Source: Herbiconiux sp. SALV-R1 (GTDB lineage: Bacteria; Actinomycetota; Actinomycetes; Actinomycetales; Microbacteriaceae). From it: a DNA stretch of 64,000 bases. The position numbers and the translations under genes were made by a program. The stretch is taken from NCBI RefSeq assembly GCF_013113715.1, contig NZ_CP053344.1, forward strand, positions 62,001 through 126,000, written 5' to 3'. The notes below the pieces were generated by a model, which was given only the letters and a program-made list of their open reading frames with translations, did no database searches and was not told where the DNA came from. This document shows, piece by piece, positions 8,130 to 16,729 of this stretch. Every line of letters begins with the position of its first letter. Positions within the stretch are counted from its first letter, which is position 1.

Positions 8130-10319
8130 ATGACGACCACCGTCGACACCACCAGCTCCGACCCGACCCGTGACGCGCGCGACGCGCGCGACGCCCGCGG
8201 GGAGGACGCCGTCGAGCCCGACGCGATCGAGAGCGAGCTCGACCGCTCGACCCGGCCCGAGCGCCGCGCCTCGACGAACGACGTGGTGGTCGCGCGCACC
8301 GACGTGGAGTGGCTCGGCCGGTATCTCCTCGGCACCTGGGCCGAGGTGCGCCTCGGCGCCCGGGAGCTCACCGCCCGCCCCGAGCTGCAACGCATCGAGG
8401 GCCTCGGCCTCGACGAGCACCGCGAGCGCGTCTTCGGCCAGCTGAAGCTCCTGGTCGAGAACGGGCAGGTGCACCGGGCGTTCCCGAAGTCGGTCGGCGG
8501 CGAAGACGACCACGGCGGCAACATCGCGGGCTTCGAGGAGCTCGTCACCGCCGACCCGAGCCTGCAGATCAAGTCGGGCGTGCAGTGGGGCCTGTTCGGC
8601 GCAGCCGTGCTGCACCTCGGCACGAGCTACCACCACGAGACCTTCCTGCCCGGCATCATGAGCCTCGAGGTGCCCGGCGCCTTCGCCATGACCGAGACCG
8701 GTCACGGGTCGGATGTCGCGGCCATCGGCACCACGGCCACCTACGACGAGACCACCCAGGAGTTCGTGATCGACACCCCGTTCCGGGGCGCCTGGAAGGA
8801 CTACCTCGGCAACGCCGCGAAGGACGGCGTGGCCGCCGTGCTGTTCGCGCAGCTCGTCACGAAGAACGTCAACCACGGCGTGCACGCCTTCTTCGTGCCG
8901 ATCCGCGATGCGGCGACCGGCGAGTTCCTTCCCGGCGTCGGGGGAGAGGACGACGGTCTGAAGGGCGGGCTCAACGGCATCGACAACGGCCGGCTGCACT
9001 TCGACGGAGTGCGCATCCCGCGCGTCAACCTGCTGAACCGCTACGGCGACGTCGCCGAAGACGGCACCTACTCGAGCCCGATCGCGAGCCCCGGCCGCCG
9101 CTTCTTCACCATGCTCGGCACGCTCGTGCAGGGCCGCGTCTCGCTCGACGGCGCCTCGACGGCGGCGGCGAAGATCGCCCTGACGATCGCCGTCACCTAC
9201 GGCAACGAGCGCCGCCAGTTCACCGCGGGCAGCGACACCGACGAAGAGGTGCTGCTCGACTACCAGCTGCACCAGAAGCGGCTCATGCCGAAGCTCGCCA
9301 CCACCTACGCCGCGAGCTTCGCGCACGAGCAGCTGCTCACGAAGTTCGACCAGGTGTTCTCGGGCGCCGCCGACACCGACGACGACCGGCAAGACCTCGA
9401 GACGCTCGCCGCCGCCCTCAAGCCGCTGTCGACCTGGCACGCACTCGAGACCCTGCAGGAGGCGCGCGAGGCGTGCGGCGGTGCCGGCTTCCTCGCCGAG
9501 AACCGCCTCGTCGGCCTCCGTGCCGACCTCGACGTGTACGCCACCTTCGAGGGCGACAACCACGTGCTGCTGCAGCTCGTGGCCAAGCGCCTGCTGAGCG
9601 ACTACGGCAAGCGCTTCGCCAAGGCCGACTTCGGTGTGCTCGCCCGGTACGTGGTGGAGCAGGCCGCGGGCCGCACCGTGAACTCGTCGGGGCTGCGCTC
9701 GCTCGGGCAGACCATCGTCGACTTCGGGTCGACCGCACGGTCTGTCGGTCAGCTGCGTGACGCATCCGCTCAGCGTCAGCTGCTCACCGATCGTGTGCAC
9801 ACCATGGTGGCCGAGGTCGCGGGCAAGCTCCGGCCGGCGCCGAAGATGTCGAAGAAGGATGGCGCGGCGCTGTTCAACCAGCACCAGAGCGAGATCATCG
9901 AGGCGGCCAGGGCGCACGCCGAGCTGCTGCAGTGGGAGGCCTTCACGGAGGCGCTCGAGGGCGACCAGGGGCTGGCCTCGGGCATGGACGACAGTACCCG
10001 AGTGGTGCTCACCTGGCTGCGCGACCTGTTCGGGCTCGGGCTGATCGAGAAGCACCTGGCCTGGTACCTCATGCACGGGCGGCTCTCGCCCAAGCGCGCT
10101 CAGGCCGTCGGGCTCTACACCGAACGGCTCTCGGCCCGCCTGCGCCCGCACGCGCAAGACCTCGTCGACGCCTTCGGCTACGGCCCCGAGCACCTGCGCG
10201 CCGCGATCGCCACGGGTGCCGAGAAGGCCCGGCAGACCGAGGCCCGCGAGTACTACCGGGCGGCGCGGGCAGCCGGTACCCTTCCCGCCGAGGAGAAGTC
10301 GCTGGGCAAGAAGGCGTAG
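8130..10319 (+). CDS. Acyl-CoA oxidase / acyl-CoA dehydrogenase family
   Basis: A 729-residue flavoprotein of the long acyl-CoA oxidase type. It carries the FAD-binding motif MTETGHGSDV, the substrate-side segment GNAAKDGVAAVLFAQL, the long middle domain and the C-terminal helical domain with EACGGAGFLAENR and YATFEGDNHVLLQ. It should oxidise fatty acyl-CoA to enoyl-CoA in beta-oxidation; the oxidase or dehydrogenase choice of electron acceptor cannot be told from sequence alone. The ATG at 8130 has AAGAGG six bases upstream. The N-terminus has a small DARDARDAR repeat. It stands alone, ending in a convergent hairpin shared with the ABC permease. Confidence 0.88.
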   Translation: MTTTVDTTSSDPTRDARDARDARGEDAVEPDAIESELDRSTRPERRASTNDVVVARTDVEWLGRYLLGTWAEVRLGARELTARPELQRIEGLGLDEHRERVFGQLKLLVENGQVHRAFPKSVGGEDDHGGNIAGFEELVTADPSLQIKSGVQWGLFGAAVLHLGTSYHHETFLPGIMSLEVPGAFAMTETGHGSDVAAIGTTATYDETTQEFVIDTPFRGAWKDYLGNAAKDGVAAVLFAQLVTKNVNHGVHAFFVPIRDAATGEFLPGVGGEDDGLKGGLNGIDNGRLHFDGVRIPRVNLLNRYGDVAEDGTYSSPIASPGRRFFTMLGTLVQGRVSLDGASTAAAKIALTIAVTYGNERRQFTAGSDTDEEVLLDYQLHQKRLMPKLATTYAASFAHEQLLTKFDQVFSGAADTDDDRQDLETLAAALKPLSTWHALETLQEAREACGGAGFLAENRLVGLRADLDVYATFEGDNHVLLQLVAKRLLSDYGKRFAKADFGVLARYVVEQAAGRTVNSSGLRSLGQTIVDFGSTARSVGQLRDASAQRQLLTDRVHTMVAEVAGKLRPAPKMSKKDGAALFNQHQSEIIEAARAHAELLQWEAFTEALEGDQGLASGMDDSTRVVLTWLRDLFGLGLIEKHLAWYLMHGRLSPKRAQAVGLYTERLSARLRPHAQDLVDAFGYGPEHLRAAIATGAEKARQTEAREYYRAARAAGTLPAEEKSLGKKA

Positions 10320-10339
10320 GCCGCGCCGCGCCACGCGGC

Positions 10340-10372
10340 GACGGGCCCAGCCGGGTAGCGGCCGGGCCCGTC
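10340..10372. terminator. Bidirectional hairpin between convergent genes
   Basis: Perfect 9-bp arms GACGGGCCC (10340-10348) and GGGCCCGTC (10364-10372) lie in the 57-bp gap between the acyl-CoA oxidase and ABC permease ends. No T tract follows on either strand. Confidence 0.5.
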
Positions 10373-10376
10373 GCGC

Positions 10377-11138
10377 TCAGCCGAACCGCTTGCGGTACAC
10401 CACCGTCGCGCCCACCCACGCCGCCACGAGGATGCCGAGGCACCACGCCAGCGCCACCCCGATCTCGCCGCCCACGGGCTGCGACGCGAACAGCGCCCGC
10501 AGCGTGTCGACGATCGAGGTCACCGGCTGGTTCTCGGCGAACCACCTCACCGGCCCCGGCATCGACTCGGTGGGCACGAAGGCCGAGCTCACGAACGGCA
10601 GCAGGATGAGCGGGTAGGAGAACGCACTCGCCCCGTCGACGGTCTTCGCGGCGAGCCCGGCGAGCACCGCGATCCAGGTGAGCGCGAGGGTGAACACCAA
10701 GAGGATGCCGAGCACCGCGAGCCACCCGAGCACGCCGGCGCTCGAGCGGAAGCCCATGAGCAGCGCGACCCCCGTGACGATCGTGACCGACACGAGGTTC
10801 GCGGCGAGCGAGGTGAGCACGTGCGCCCAGAGCACCGAGGAGCGGTCGATGGGCATCGACTGGAAGCGCTCGAACACCCCGCTCTTCAGGTCGCCGAACA
10901 GCCGGAACGCGGTGTACGAGACGCCCGAGGCGATGGTGATGAGCAGGATGCCGGGCAGCAGGTAGTCGACGTAGGCCACCGACCCGGTGTCGATCGCCCC
11001 TCCCAGCACGTAGACGAACAGCAGCATGATGGCGACCGGCATGATCGCCGTCGTGATGACGGTGTCGACGCTGCGGGTGACGTGCCGGAGCGACCTGCCG
11101 AGCAGCACGACGGTGTCGCCGAGAGCGTGCCCGATCAT
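10377..11138 (-). CDS. ABC-2 type exporter permease (DrrB-like)
   Basis: A 253-residue membrane protein with six predicted segments, of the ABC-2/DrrB family; the motifs YVDYLLPGILLITIASGVSY and ERFQSMPIDRSSVLWAH are typical of daunorubicin-resistance type permeases. The start at 11138 overlaps the stop of the ATPase gene by 4 bp (ATGA). It should form an exporter with that ATPase, for a drug or lipid-like substrate not known here. Last gene of the PadR operon. Confidence 0.85.
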   Translation of the reverse strand: MIGHALGDTVVLLGRSLRHVTRSVDTVITTAIMPVAIMLLFVYVLGGAIDTGSVAYVDYLLPGILLITIASGVSYTAFRLFGDLKSGVFERFQSMPIDRSSVLWAHVLTSLAANLVSVTIVTGVALLMGFRSSAGVLGWLAVLGILLVFTLALTWIAVLAGLAAKTVDGASAFSYPLILLPFVSSAFVPTESMPGPVRWFAENQPVTSIVDTLRALFASQPVGGEIGVALAWCLGILVAAWVGATVVYRKRFG

Positions 11139-11896
11139 GCTGCAGCACCTCCCACCAGGGTGAGGAAGACCTCTTCGAGCGTGGGCTGCTTCTCGACGTA
11201 CTCCCGGCGCACCGGCGGCAGGAGTGCCTTGAGCTCGGCGAGCGTGCCCTCCACCAGGATGCGCCCCTCGTGCAGGATCGCGATGCGGTCGGCGAGCTGC
11301 TCGGCCTCCTCGAGGTACTGCGTGGTGAGCAGCACCGTGGTGCCGCGGGCCGCGAGCTCGCGCACCGTCTGCCACACCTCGAGTCGGGCCTCGGGGTCGA
11401 GGCCCGTGGTGGGTTCGTCGAGCACGATCACCGCGGGGTCGCCGACGAGGCTCATCGCGATGTCGAGCCGTCGGCGCATGCCGCCGGAGTAGCTGCCCGC
11501 ACGACGGCCGCCCGCCTCGGTGAGCGAGAACCGCTCGAGGAGGGCGTCGGCGACGGCGCCGGGGTCGGGCAGGTGCCGCAGCCGCGCCACGAGCACGAGG
11601 TTCTCCCGCCCGGTGAGCACCTCGTCGACGGCCGCGAACTGCCCGGTCAGGCTGAGCGCCTGCCGCACCTTCGCGGGCTGGGCGGCGACGTCGAAGCCGG
11701 CCACCTCGGCGCTGCCGCCATCCGCTCGCAGCAGTGTCGACAGGATGCGCACCACGGTGGTCTTGCCCGCGCCGTTCGACCCGAGCAGCGCGAACACGCT
11801 GCCGGGCGCGATCTCGAAGTCGACGCCGCGCAGCACCTCGAGGGCCTTGAACGACTTGCGCAGCCCCTCCACGCGAACAGCGGATGCGGTGCTCAC
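11135..11896 (-). CDS. ABC exporter ATP-binding protein (DrrA-like)
   Basis: A 253-residue ATPase with Walker A LLGSNGAGKTT, signature SYSGGMRRRLDIA, Walker B VIVLDEPTTGLDPEAR and a DrrA-type C-terminal tail (REYVEKQPTLEEVFLTL). Start is GTG at 11896, overlapping the stop of the DUF1048 gene by 4 bp; the downstream permease also overlaps by 4 bp. Such coupling means all proteins are made together. The pair probably exports a toxic compound, with PadR as substrate-responsive repressor. Confidence 0.88.
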   Translation of the reverse strand: MSTASAVRVEGLRKSFKALEVLRGVDFEIAPGSVFALLGSNGAGKTTVVRILSTLLRADGGSAEVAGFDVAAQPAKVRQALSLTGQFAAVDEVLTGRENLVLVARLRHLPDPGAVADALLERFSLTEAGGRRAGSYSGGMRRRLDIAMSLVGDPAVIVLDEPTTGLDPEARLEVWQTVRELAARGTTVLLTTQYLEEAEQLADRIAILHEGRILVEGTLAELKALLPPVRREYVEKQPTLEEVFLTLVGGAAA

Positions 11897-12294
11897 GACA
11901 CCTCCCCGGGGTCGCCACGGTCGCCGGTCGCGCCGGTCGCTGCGGCTGCGCGGTCGACCGCTCGGGTGAGCCGCGCCCGCTCCTTGCTGATCCACTGCGC
12001 CTCCGAGTAGTTCGCGAGGAAGGTCTCGACGAACTCCACCGGGTTCTCGCCCACCACGTCGCGGATCGGGGTGCCGTCGGTGGCGCTCTGCTCGAACAGC
12101 TCGTCGAGGTCGTCGAGCATGCGTACGAGGGTCGCTCCGTCGGAGATGCCGCCCGAGTACATGAGGTACCGCTCCACCGCCTCGGCGGTCTCGCGGTAGG
12201 GCTCGGGCAACTGCTGCACCCGGGCCTTGTGCCGCTTGTAACGGCGTTTGTCGTCGAGCGAGCCCGTGAGCTTCTCGATCCATCCTCCGGCCAT
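11893..12294 (-). CDS. DUF1048 family protein
   Basis: A 133-residue cytoplasmic helical protein (WIEKLTGSLDDKRRYKRHKARV, then LPEPYRETAEAVERYLM). The DUF1048 family is often encoded between a PadR regulator and an ABC exporter, exactly as here. Its function is not known. The start at 12294 is 2 bp after the padR stop and the end overlaps the ATPase start. No catalytic motif is evident. Confidence 0.8.
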   Translation of the reverse strand: MAGGWIEKLTGSLDDKRRYKRHKARVQQLPEPYRETAEAVERYLMYSGGISDGATLVRMLDDLDELFEQSATDGTPIRDVVGENPVEFVETFLANYSEAQWISKERARLTRAVDRAAAATGATGDRGDPGEVS

Positions 12295-12296
12295 GG

Positions 12297-12632
12297 TCAC
12301 TGTCCTTCCTGCTCCGTGCGGAGCTGTTCGAGCCGGTCGACGAGGAAGCCCCAGGTGCTCCAAAACTCGTCGAGCTGACGCCGGCCTTCGGCGTTCAGCG
12401 TGTAGACCTTGCGCGGCGGGCCCTTCTCGGAGGGCACCTTCTCCACGTCGACCAGCCCGCGCTGCTCGATGCGCACGAGCACCGCGTAGACGGTGCCCTC
12501 GGCGATGTCGGTGAAGCCCTGCTCGCGCAGCCACGCCGTGATCTCGTACCCGTGCCCCGAGCGTGCGGCGAGCACCGCCAGCACGATGCCCTCGAGCACG
12601 CCCTTGAGCATCTCGGTCGCCTGCTTGCCCAT
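12297..12632 (-). CDS. PadR family transcriptional regulator
   Basis: A 111-residue repressor with the PadR winged helix: MLKGVLEGIVLAVLAARSGHGYEIT, recognition part EGTVYAVLVRIEQRGLV and wing VPSEKGPPRKVYTLNAEGRRQL. The ATG at 12632 is preferred over a GTG at 12650 because GGAGG lies four bases before it. It heads the operon padR - DUF1048 - ABC ATPase - ABC permease. Autoregulation is likely from the palindrome at 12660-12669, just upstream, with release on binding the exported compound; this is inference from the family. Confidence 0.88.
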   Translation of the reverse strand: MGKQATEMLKGVLEGIVLAVLAARSGHGYEITAWLREQGFTDIAEGTVYAVLVRIEQRGLVDVEKVPSEKGPPRKVYTLNAEGRRQLDEFWSTWGFLVDRLEQLRTEQEGQ

Positions 12633-12659
12633 CCGGCCTCCACTACTCACTGTCGTTGA

Positions 12660-12669
12660 CTACCGGTAG
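12660..12669. promoter_or_regulatory. Palindrome CTACCGGTAG, candidate PadR operator
   Basis: A perfect 10-bp palindrome lies 28 bp upstream of the padR ATG, directly after a TACTAT box read on the minus strand. Its placement over the promoter fits autorepression. Confidence 0.45.
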
Positions 12670-12704
12670 ATAGTAACACTGAATACCGGCTCGTCACCAG
12701 CCCC

Positions 12705-12722
12705 GTGGTACCCGGGTACCAC
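12705..12722. promoter_or_regulatory. 18-bp perfect palindrome in the padR/ABC divergent gap
   Basis: GTGGTACCCGGGTACCAC is self-complementary over all 18 bases. It lies between padR and the rightward ABC operon and could be the binding site of a dimeric regulator for either direction. Confidence 0.5.
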
Positions 12723-12851
12723 AGCTGTCGAGCACGGCCGGGGCGAAGACGGCACCGGCGTCGGATGGGCGGGAGGGCGCGCATCCGTAGCGTGATGGGT
12801 GGCGCAGCACGCGCCCGTCGCACACCACGCAAGGAGTACGGAGACGCACAG

Positions 12852-13778
12852 ATGATCGAAGCGACAACCCTCACCAAACGTTACGGAGCGAAGACCGCGG
12901 TCGACGGCGTGAGCTTCACGGTGCGACCCGGTCTCGTCACCGGGTTCCTCGGCCCGAACGGCGCCGGCAAGTCGACGACCATGCGCATGATCGTGGGCCT
13001 CGACCGGCCCACCAGCGGCTCGGTCACCGTCAACGGCCGCCACTACGCCGAGCACCGCTCGCCCCTGCACGAGGTGGGCGCCCTGCTCGAGGCGAAGGCC
13101 GTACACACCGGCCGCAGCGCCCGCAACCACCTGCGTGCCATCGCGGCCACCCACGGCATCCCGAACCGGCGCGTCGACGAGGTCATCGACCTCACCGGCC
13201 TGCACTCGGTGGCGGGCAAGCGGGTGGGTGGCTTCTCGCTCGGCATGGGCCAGCGGCTGGGCCTCGCAGCGGCGCTGCTCGGCGACCCGGCCACGCTCAT
13301 CCTCGACGAGCCCGTCAACGGGCTCGACCCCGAGGGCGTGCTCTGGGTGCGCGGCTTCGTGCGGGCGCTCGCCGCCGAAGGGCGCACGGTGCTGCTGTCG
13401 AGCCACCTGATGAGCGAGATGGCGCTCACCGCCGACCACATCATCGTGATCGGCAAGGGCAAGGTCATCGCCGACTCCCCGGTGGCCGACATCGTCGGCT
13501 CCACCCAGACCTTCGTGCGGGCCACCAGCCCGCGCATCGACGAGCTCGCCCGGCGGCTCGCCCACCCTGACGTGACGGTCACCAGCGTGGCCGCCGACAC
13601 CGTCGAGGTGCGCGGGCTCGCCGCCGAGGTCATCGGCGACGCCGCGCTCGCCGCCGGGGTCGCCCTGCACGAACTCACCACCGTTCGAGGCTCTCTGGAG
13701 GACGCCTACATGAATCTCACCCGTGACGAAGTCGAGTACCGCACCACGGTCGCTCCGGATGCGGCGGTGGCACGATGA
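12852..13778 (+). CDS. ABC transporter ATP-binding protein
   Basis: A 308-residue ATPase with Walker A FLGPNGAGKSTT, an unusual signature GFSLGMGQRLGLA in place of LSGGQ, Walker B LILDEPVNGLDPEG and His in LLSSHLMSEM. The GMGQR-type signature is normal for the bacitracin/lantibiotic-type exporter subfamily. The ATG at 12852 is followed by the expected strand MIEATTLTKRYG. It overlaps the permease gene by 4 bp. Together with the following permease, histidine kinase and response regulator it makes a four-gene unit, probably an envelope-stress or antimicrobial export module. Confidence 0.88.
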   Translation: MIEATTLTKRYGAKTAVDGVSFTVRPGLVTGFLGPNGAGKSTTMRMIVGLDRPTSGSVTVNGRHYAEHRSPLHEVGALLEAKAVHTGRSARNHLRAIAATHGIPNRRVDEVIDLTGLHSVAGKRVGGFSLGMGQRLGLAAALLGDPATLILDEPVNGLDPEGVLWVRGFVRALAAEGRTVLLSSHLMSEMALTADHIIVIGKGKVIADSPVADIVGSTQTFVRATSPRIDELARRLAHPDVTVTSVAADTVEVRGLAAEVIGDAALAAGVALHELTTVRGSLEDAYMNLTRDEVEYRTTVAPDAAVAR

Positions 13779-14617
13779 GCGCCGCCACGACCGCGGCGCC
13801 CACCCCGGCGCGCGCCTCGCACCAGCCGATCCCCGAACCCCGCCTACGCTTCGGCGGCGTGCTGAAGAGCGAGTGGATCAAGCTCACCACGCTCCGCTCG
13901 ACCATCTGGGCCTACGTCATCCTGGTGGTGCTGCAGGTCGCGATGGGAGTGCTCATCAGCTTCACCATGCCCGAGGCGACCGGAGTCGACGCGACCGGGG
14001 TCGCCGTGCAGAGCGGCGCCAGCGCCGCGGTGTTCGCGGCCACGCTCGGCGTGATGTTCAACCAGCTGGTGATCTCGGTGCTCGGCGTGCTGGTGATCAG
14101 CGGTGAGTACGGAACCGGGCAGATCCGCTCGAGCCTCACGGCGGTTCCCCGCCGCCTGCCCGTGCTCTGGGCCAAGGCGCTCGTGTTCGCCGTCACGAGC
14201 TTCGTGGTGGGGCTCGTCGCCATCGTCATCGCCTACGCCGTCACCGTGCCCCTGCTCGACGCCCGCGGCTACACCTCGTCGCTCCTCGACCCCGAGGTGT
14301 GGGCGCACCTGGTGGGTGCCGCCGGCTACCTGGCGCTCATCGGCCTCGTCGCGTTCTTCCTCGGCGCCGTGCTGCGGCACACCGCCGGCGGGATCGCCGC
14401 GGCAGTGGGGCTGCTGCTCGTGGTGCCGACCGTGCTCTCCTTCATCACCGCGGAGTGGGCGACCGTTCTCGGCCAGTGGCTGCCCGGTGTGGTGGGCCAG
14501 ACACTGTTCTTCGGCGGCAACGTCTTCGAGCCCTGGCAGGCCGTGCTGGTTATGCTCGGGTGGATCGCGGTCGTCGCCACGCCCGCAGCCATCCTGCTCT
14601 CCCGGAGGGACGCCTGA
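13775..14617 (+). CDS. ABC transporter permease (ABC-2 type)
   Basis: A 280-residue protein with six membrane segments and the start motif LKSEWIKLTTLRSTIW, which is typical of actinobacterial ABC permeases in this setting; GEYGTGQIRSSLTAVPRR is another family mark. It should pair with the ATPase just upstream (4-bp overlap). Its stop codon overlaps the likely CTG start of the histidine kinase. The exported substrate is unknown. Confidence 0.85.
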   Translation: MSAATTAAPTPARASHQPIPEPRLRFGGVLKSEWIKLTTLRSTIWAYVILVVLQVAMGVLISFTMPEATGVDATGVAVQSGASAAVFAATLGVMFNQLVISVLGVLVISGEYGTGQIRSSLTAVPRRLPVLWAKALVFAVTSFVVGLVAIVIAYAVTVPLLDARGYTSSLLDPEVWAHLVGAAGYLALIGLVAFFLGAVLRHTAGGIAAAVGLLLVVPTVLSFITAEWATVLGQWLPGVVGQTLFFGGNVFEPWQAVLVMLGWIAVVATPAAILLSRRDA

Positions 14618-15972
14618 CCATCCCCGCCTTCCCGTCCTCGGCATCGACGGCCCGACCCGTCGATGCCGAGGACCTCCAGCTGCCCAAGCCGCCGGGCTTC
14701 ATCCGCAGCTGGCTCGCCCGGCACCCGTGGCTGCTCGACGGCTTCATCGCCGGGGGCTACGCGGTGCCGATGGCCTCGGTCTCCTTCATCGCCTTCGTGG
14801 CCTCGCTGTTCGGTTCGCAGCCGTTCGGCGCCGACCTCCTGCGCTCGAGCCCGGCCTACTGGCTGCTGGTGTTCTACGTCACCTGCGCGGTGACGGTGGC
14901 GCTGCTGTTCCGCCGGCACGTGCCGGTCATCACCGCGTCGATCATCGCCGGGTCGCTGCTGGTCAGCACCATGAGCTCGCTGCAGCTCGACGGGGTGCCG
15001 ATGATGTTCGCGCTCTACGCCCTCGCGGTCTACCGCTCCTCCCGCTCGGCCTGGCTGTTCACGGCCATCGGCGCGGGGGCGGGCTGCCTCTCGCTGGTCA
15101 TCGCCAACCCCGCCGACCTCGCCGGCATCATCGGCTACACGGTGCTGTTCTCGCTGCTGCTCGTCATCTCCACCCTGGTGGGCATCACCTTCGGCAACCG
15201 CCGCCGCTACATCGTCGCCCTGCTCGACCGCGCCGAGCAGCTGGCCCGCGAGCGCGACCAGCGCGCGCAGCTCGCCGCCGCCGCCGAGCGCGCACGCATC
15301 GCCCGGGAGATGCACGACATCGTGGCGCACAGCCTCACCGTCATCGTCGCGTTGAGCGACGGAGCCGAGGCGAGCATCGACCGCTCCCCGGAGTCGGCCC
15401 GCGAGGCCGTGCGCCAGACCGGCATCACCGCCCGCCGCGCGCTCACCGACATGCGGCGCTCGCTCGGCGTGCTGACCGAGTCGACGGATGACGGCACCCC
15501 GACGACCTCGCCCGAGCGTGCCGTGGCAGCCCCGCTCACGCCCCAGCCCGGCGTCGCCGACCTCGCCGAGATGATCGAGTCCTACCGCGTCGCCGGCCTG
15601 CCCGTGCGCTACACGACCGCGGGCGAACCGCCCGCCGACCCGGTGCTGCAGCTCACCGTGTTCCGGGTCGTGCAGGAGGCGCTCACGAACGCGCTGCGCT
15701 ACGCCCTGCAGCCGGGCAAGGTCGACGTGGTGATCGGCTACCGCCCCGACGGCGTCGACGTCGAGATCGTCGACGACGGCGTCGACCCGGCCCGCGGCGC
15801 CCGCTCCACGGGTTCGGGCCGCGGGCTCATCGGCATGCGGGAGCGCGTCGCCCTCCACGGCGGCGCCGTCACCGCGGGGCCGGCGGGCTCCCGCGGCTGG
15901 CGCGTGCGCGCGCACCTCGGCGCCGGAGAGAGTTCAGCCACCGATCCCCGCCCAGAGGAGACCACCCCGTGA
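14614..15972 (+). CDS. NarL-type sensor histidine kinase (probable CTG start)
   Basis: A membrane sensor of about 452 residues with 4-5 hydrophobic segments, a HisKA_3 helix (REMHDIVAHSLTVIV, His near residue 234) and an ATPase domain ending GLIGMRERVALHGG. No ATG, GTG or TTG gives a sensible N-terminus: the conserved RHPWLLDGF segment must be included, and the nearest standard codon is a GTG at 14560, 58 bp inside the permease gene. CTG at 14614 overlaps the permease stop as CTGA and has GGAGG five bases upstream, so it is my best call. The partner regulator gene follows with a 4-bp overlap. Confidence 0.82.
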   Translation: MTIPAFPSSASTARPVDAEDLQLPKPPGFIRSWLARHPWLLDGFIAGGYAVPMASVSFIAFVASLFGSQPFGADLLRSSPAYWLLVFYVTCAVTVALLFRRHVPVITASIIAGSLLVSTMSSLQLDGVPMMFALYALAVYRSSRSAWLFTAIGAGAGCLSLVIANPADLAGIIGYTVLFSLLLVISTLVGITFGNRRRYIVALLDRAEQLARERDQRAQLAAAAERARIAREMHDIVAHSLTVIVALSDGAEASIDRSPESAREAVRQTGITARRALTDMRRSLGVLTESTDDGTPTTSPERAVAAPLTPQPGVADLAEMIESYRVAGLPVRYTTAGEPPADPVLQLTVFRVVQEALTNALRYALQPGKVDVVIGYRPDGVDVEIVDDGVDPARGARSTGSGRGLIGMRERVALHGGAVTAGPAGSRGWRVRAHLGAGESSATDPRPEETTP

Positions 15973-16700
15973 CCGACACCCCGCCCCGCGACCAGGCCGC
16001 GAGCATCCGTGTGCTGCTCGTCGACGACCAGAACCTGATCAGGCTCGGCATGAGGATGGTGCTGGAGTCGCAGCCCGGCATCGAGGTCGTGGGCGAGGCC
16101 GGCGACGGACGCGAGGCCATCGACACCGTCGCGCGGCTGCGCCCCGACGTCGTGCTGATGGACGTGCGCATGCCCGGCCTCGACGGCATCGAGGCGACCC
16201 GGGCGATCGTGGCGGCGAACCCGGCGAGCCGCATCATCATCCTCACCACCTTCGACCTCGACGAGTACGCCTTCGCGGGGCTGAACGCCGGCGCGAGCGG
16301 GTTCCTGCTGAAAGACGCCCAGCCAAACGAGCTCGTGGCAGCCATCAGGGCGGTGGCGTCGGGCGACGCCGCGGTGTCGCCGCGCATCACGCGCAAGCTT
16401 CTCGAGCTGTTCGGGCCCGCGCTGCCGGGGGCGGGCGCGGCGGAGCCCGGCGGCCCGACGCCCGGTGCCCACGGTACCGACCTCGACCCCGCCGACGCCG
16501 CGCGCCTCGCCTCCCTCACCGAGCGCGAGCACGAGGTCCTGGTGGCGATGGCGGAGGGGCTCACCAACACCGAGATCGCCGCGCGGCTGTTCCTCTCGGA
16601 GTCGACGGTGAAGACCCATGTCGGCCGCGTGCTGATGAAGCTCGAGCTGCGCGATCGGGTGCAGGCCGTGATCTTCGCCTACTCGGCCGGGCTGGTGTAG
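15969..16700 (+). CDS. LuxR/NarL family response regulator
   Basis: A 243-residue regulator. The receiver domain has the acidic pair VDDQN, phospho-acceptor Asp65 in VVLMDVRMPG, and Lys in LLKDAQ; the C-terminal LuxR helix-turn-helix is LTEREHEVLVAMAEG then TNTEIAARLFLSESTVKTHV. A Gly/Ala/Pro-rich linker of about 35 residues joins the two. Starts at GTG 15969, overlapping the kinase stop. It most likely controls the ABC genes upstream in the same operon in response to the sensor. Confidence 0.9.
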   Translation: MTDTPPRDQAASIRVLLVDDQNLIRLGMRMVLESQPGIEVVGEAGDGREAIDTVARLRPDVVLMDVRMPGLDGIEATRAIVAANPASRIIILTTFDLDEYAFAGLNAGASGFLLKDAQPNELVAAIRAVASGDAAVSPRITRKLLELFGPALPGAGAAEPGGPTPGAHGTDLDPADAARLASLTEREHEVLVAMAEGLTNTEIAARLFLSESTVKTHVGRVLMKLELRDRVQAVIFAYSAGLV

Positions 16701-16717
16701 GGCGTGCCGCAGGGCCG

Positions 16718-16723
16718 TAGGCT
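16718..16723 (+). promoter_or_regulatory. -10 box TAGGCT of the GH114 gene, leaderless type
   Basis: TAGGCT ends exactly six bases before the ATG at 16730, with no Shine-Dalgarno sequence between. Confidence 0.5.
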
Positions 16724-16729
16724 CGCATC

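Noticed and set aside
14326-15915. Minus-strand frame opposite the histidine kinase
   Set aside because: No domain, basic and repetitive composition; the plus strand kinase has all catalytic boxes.
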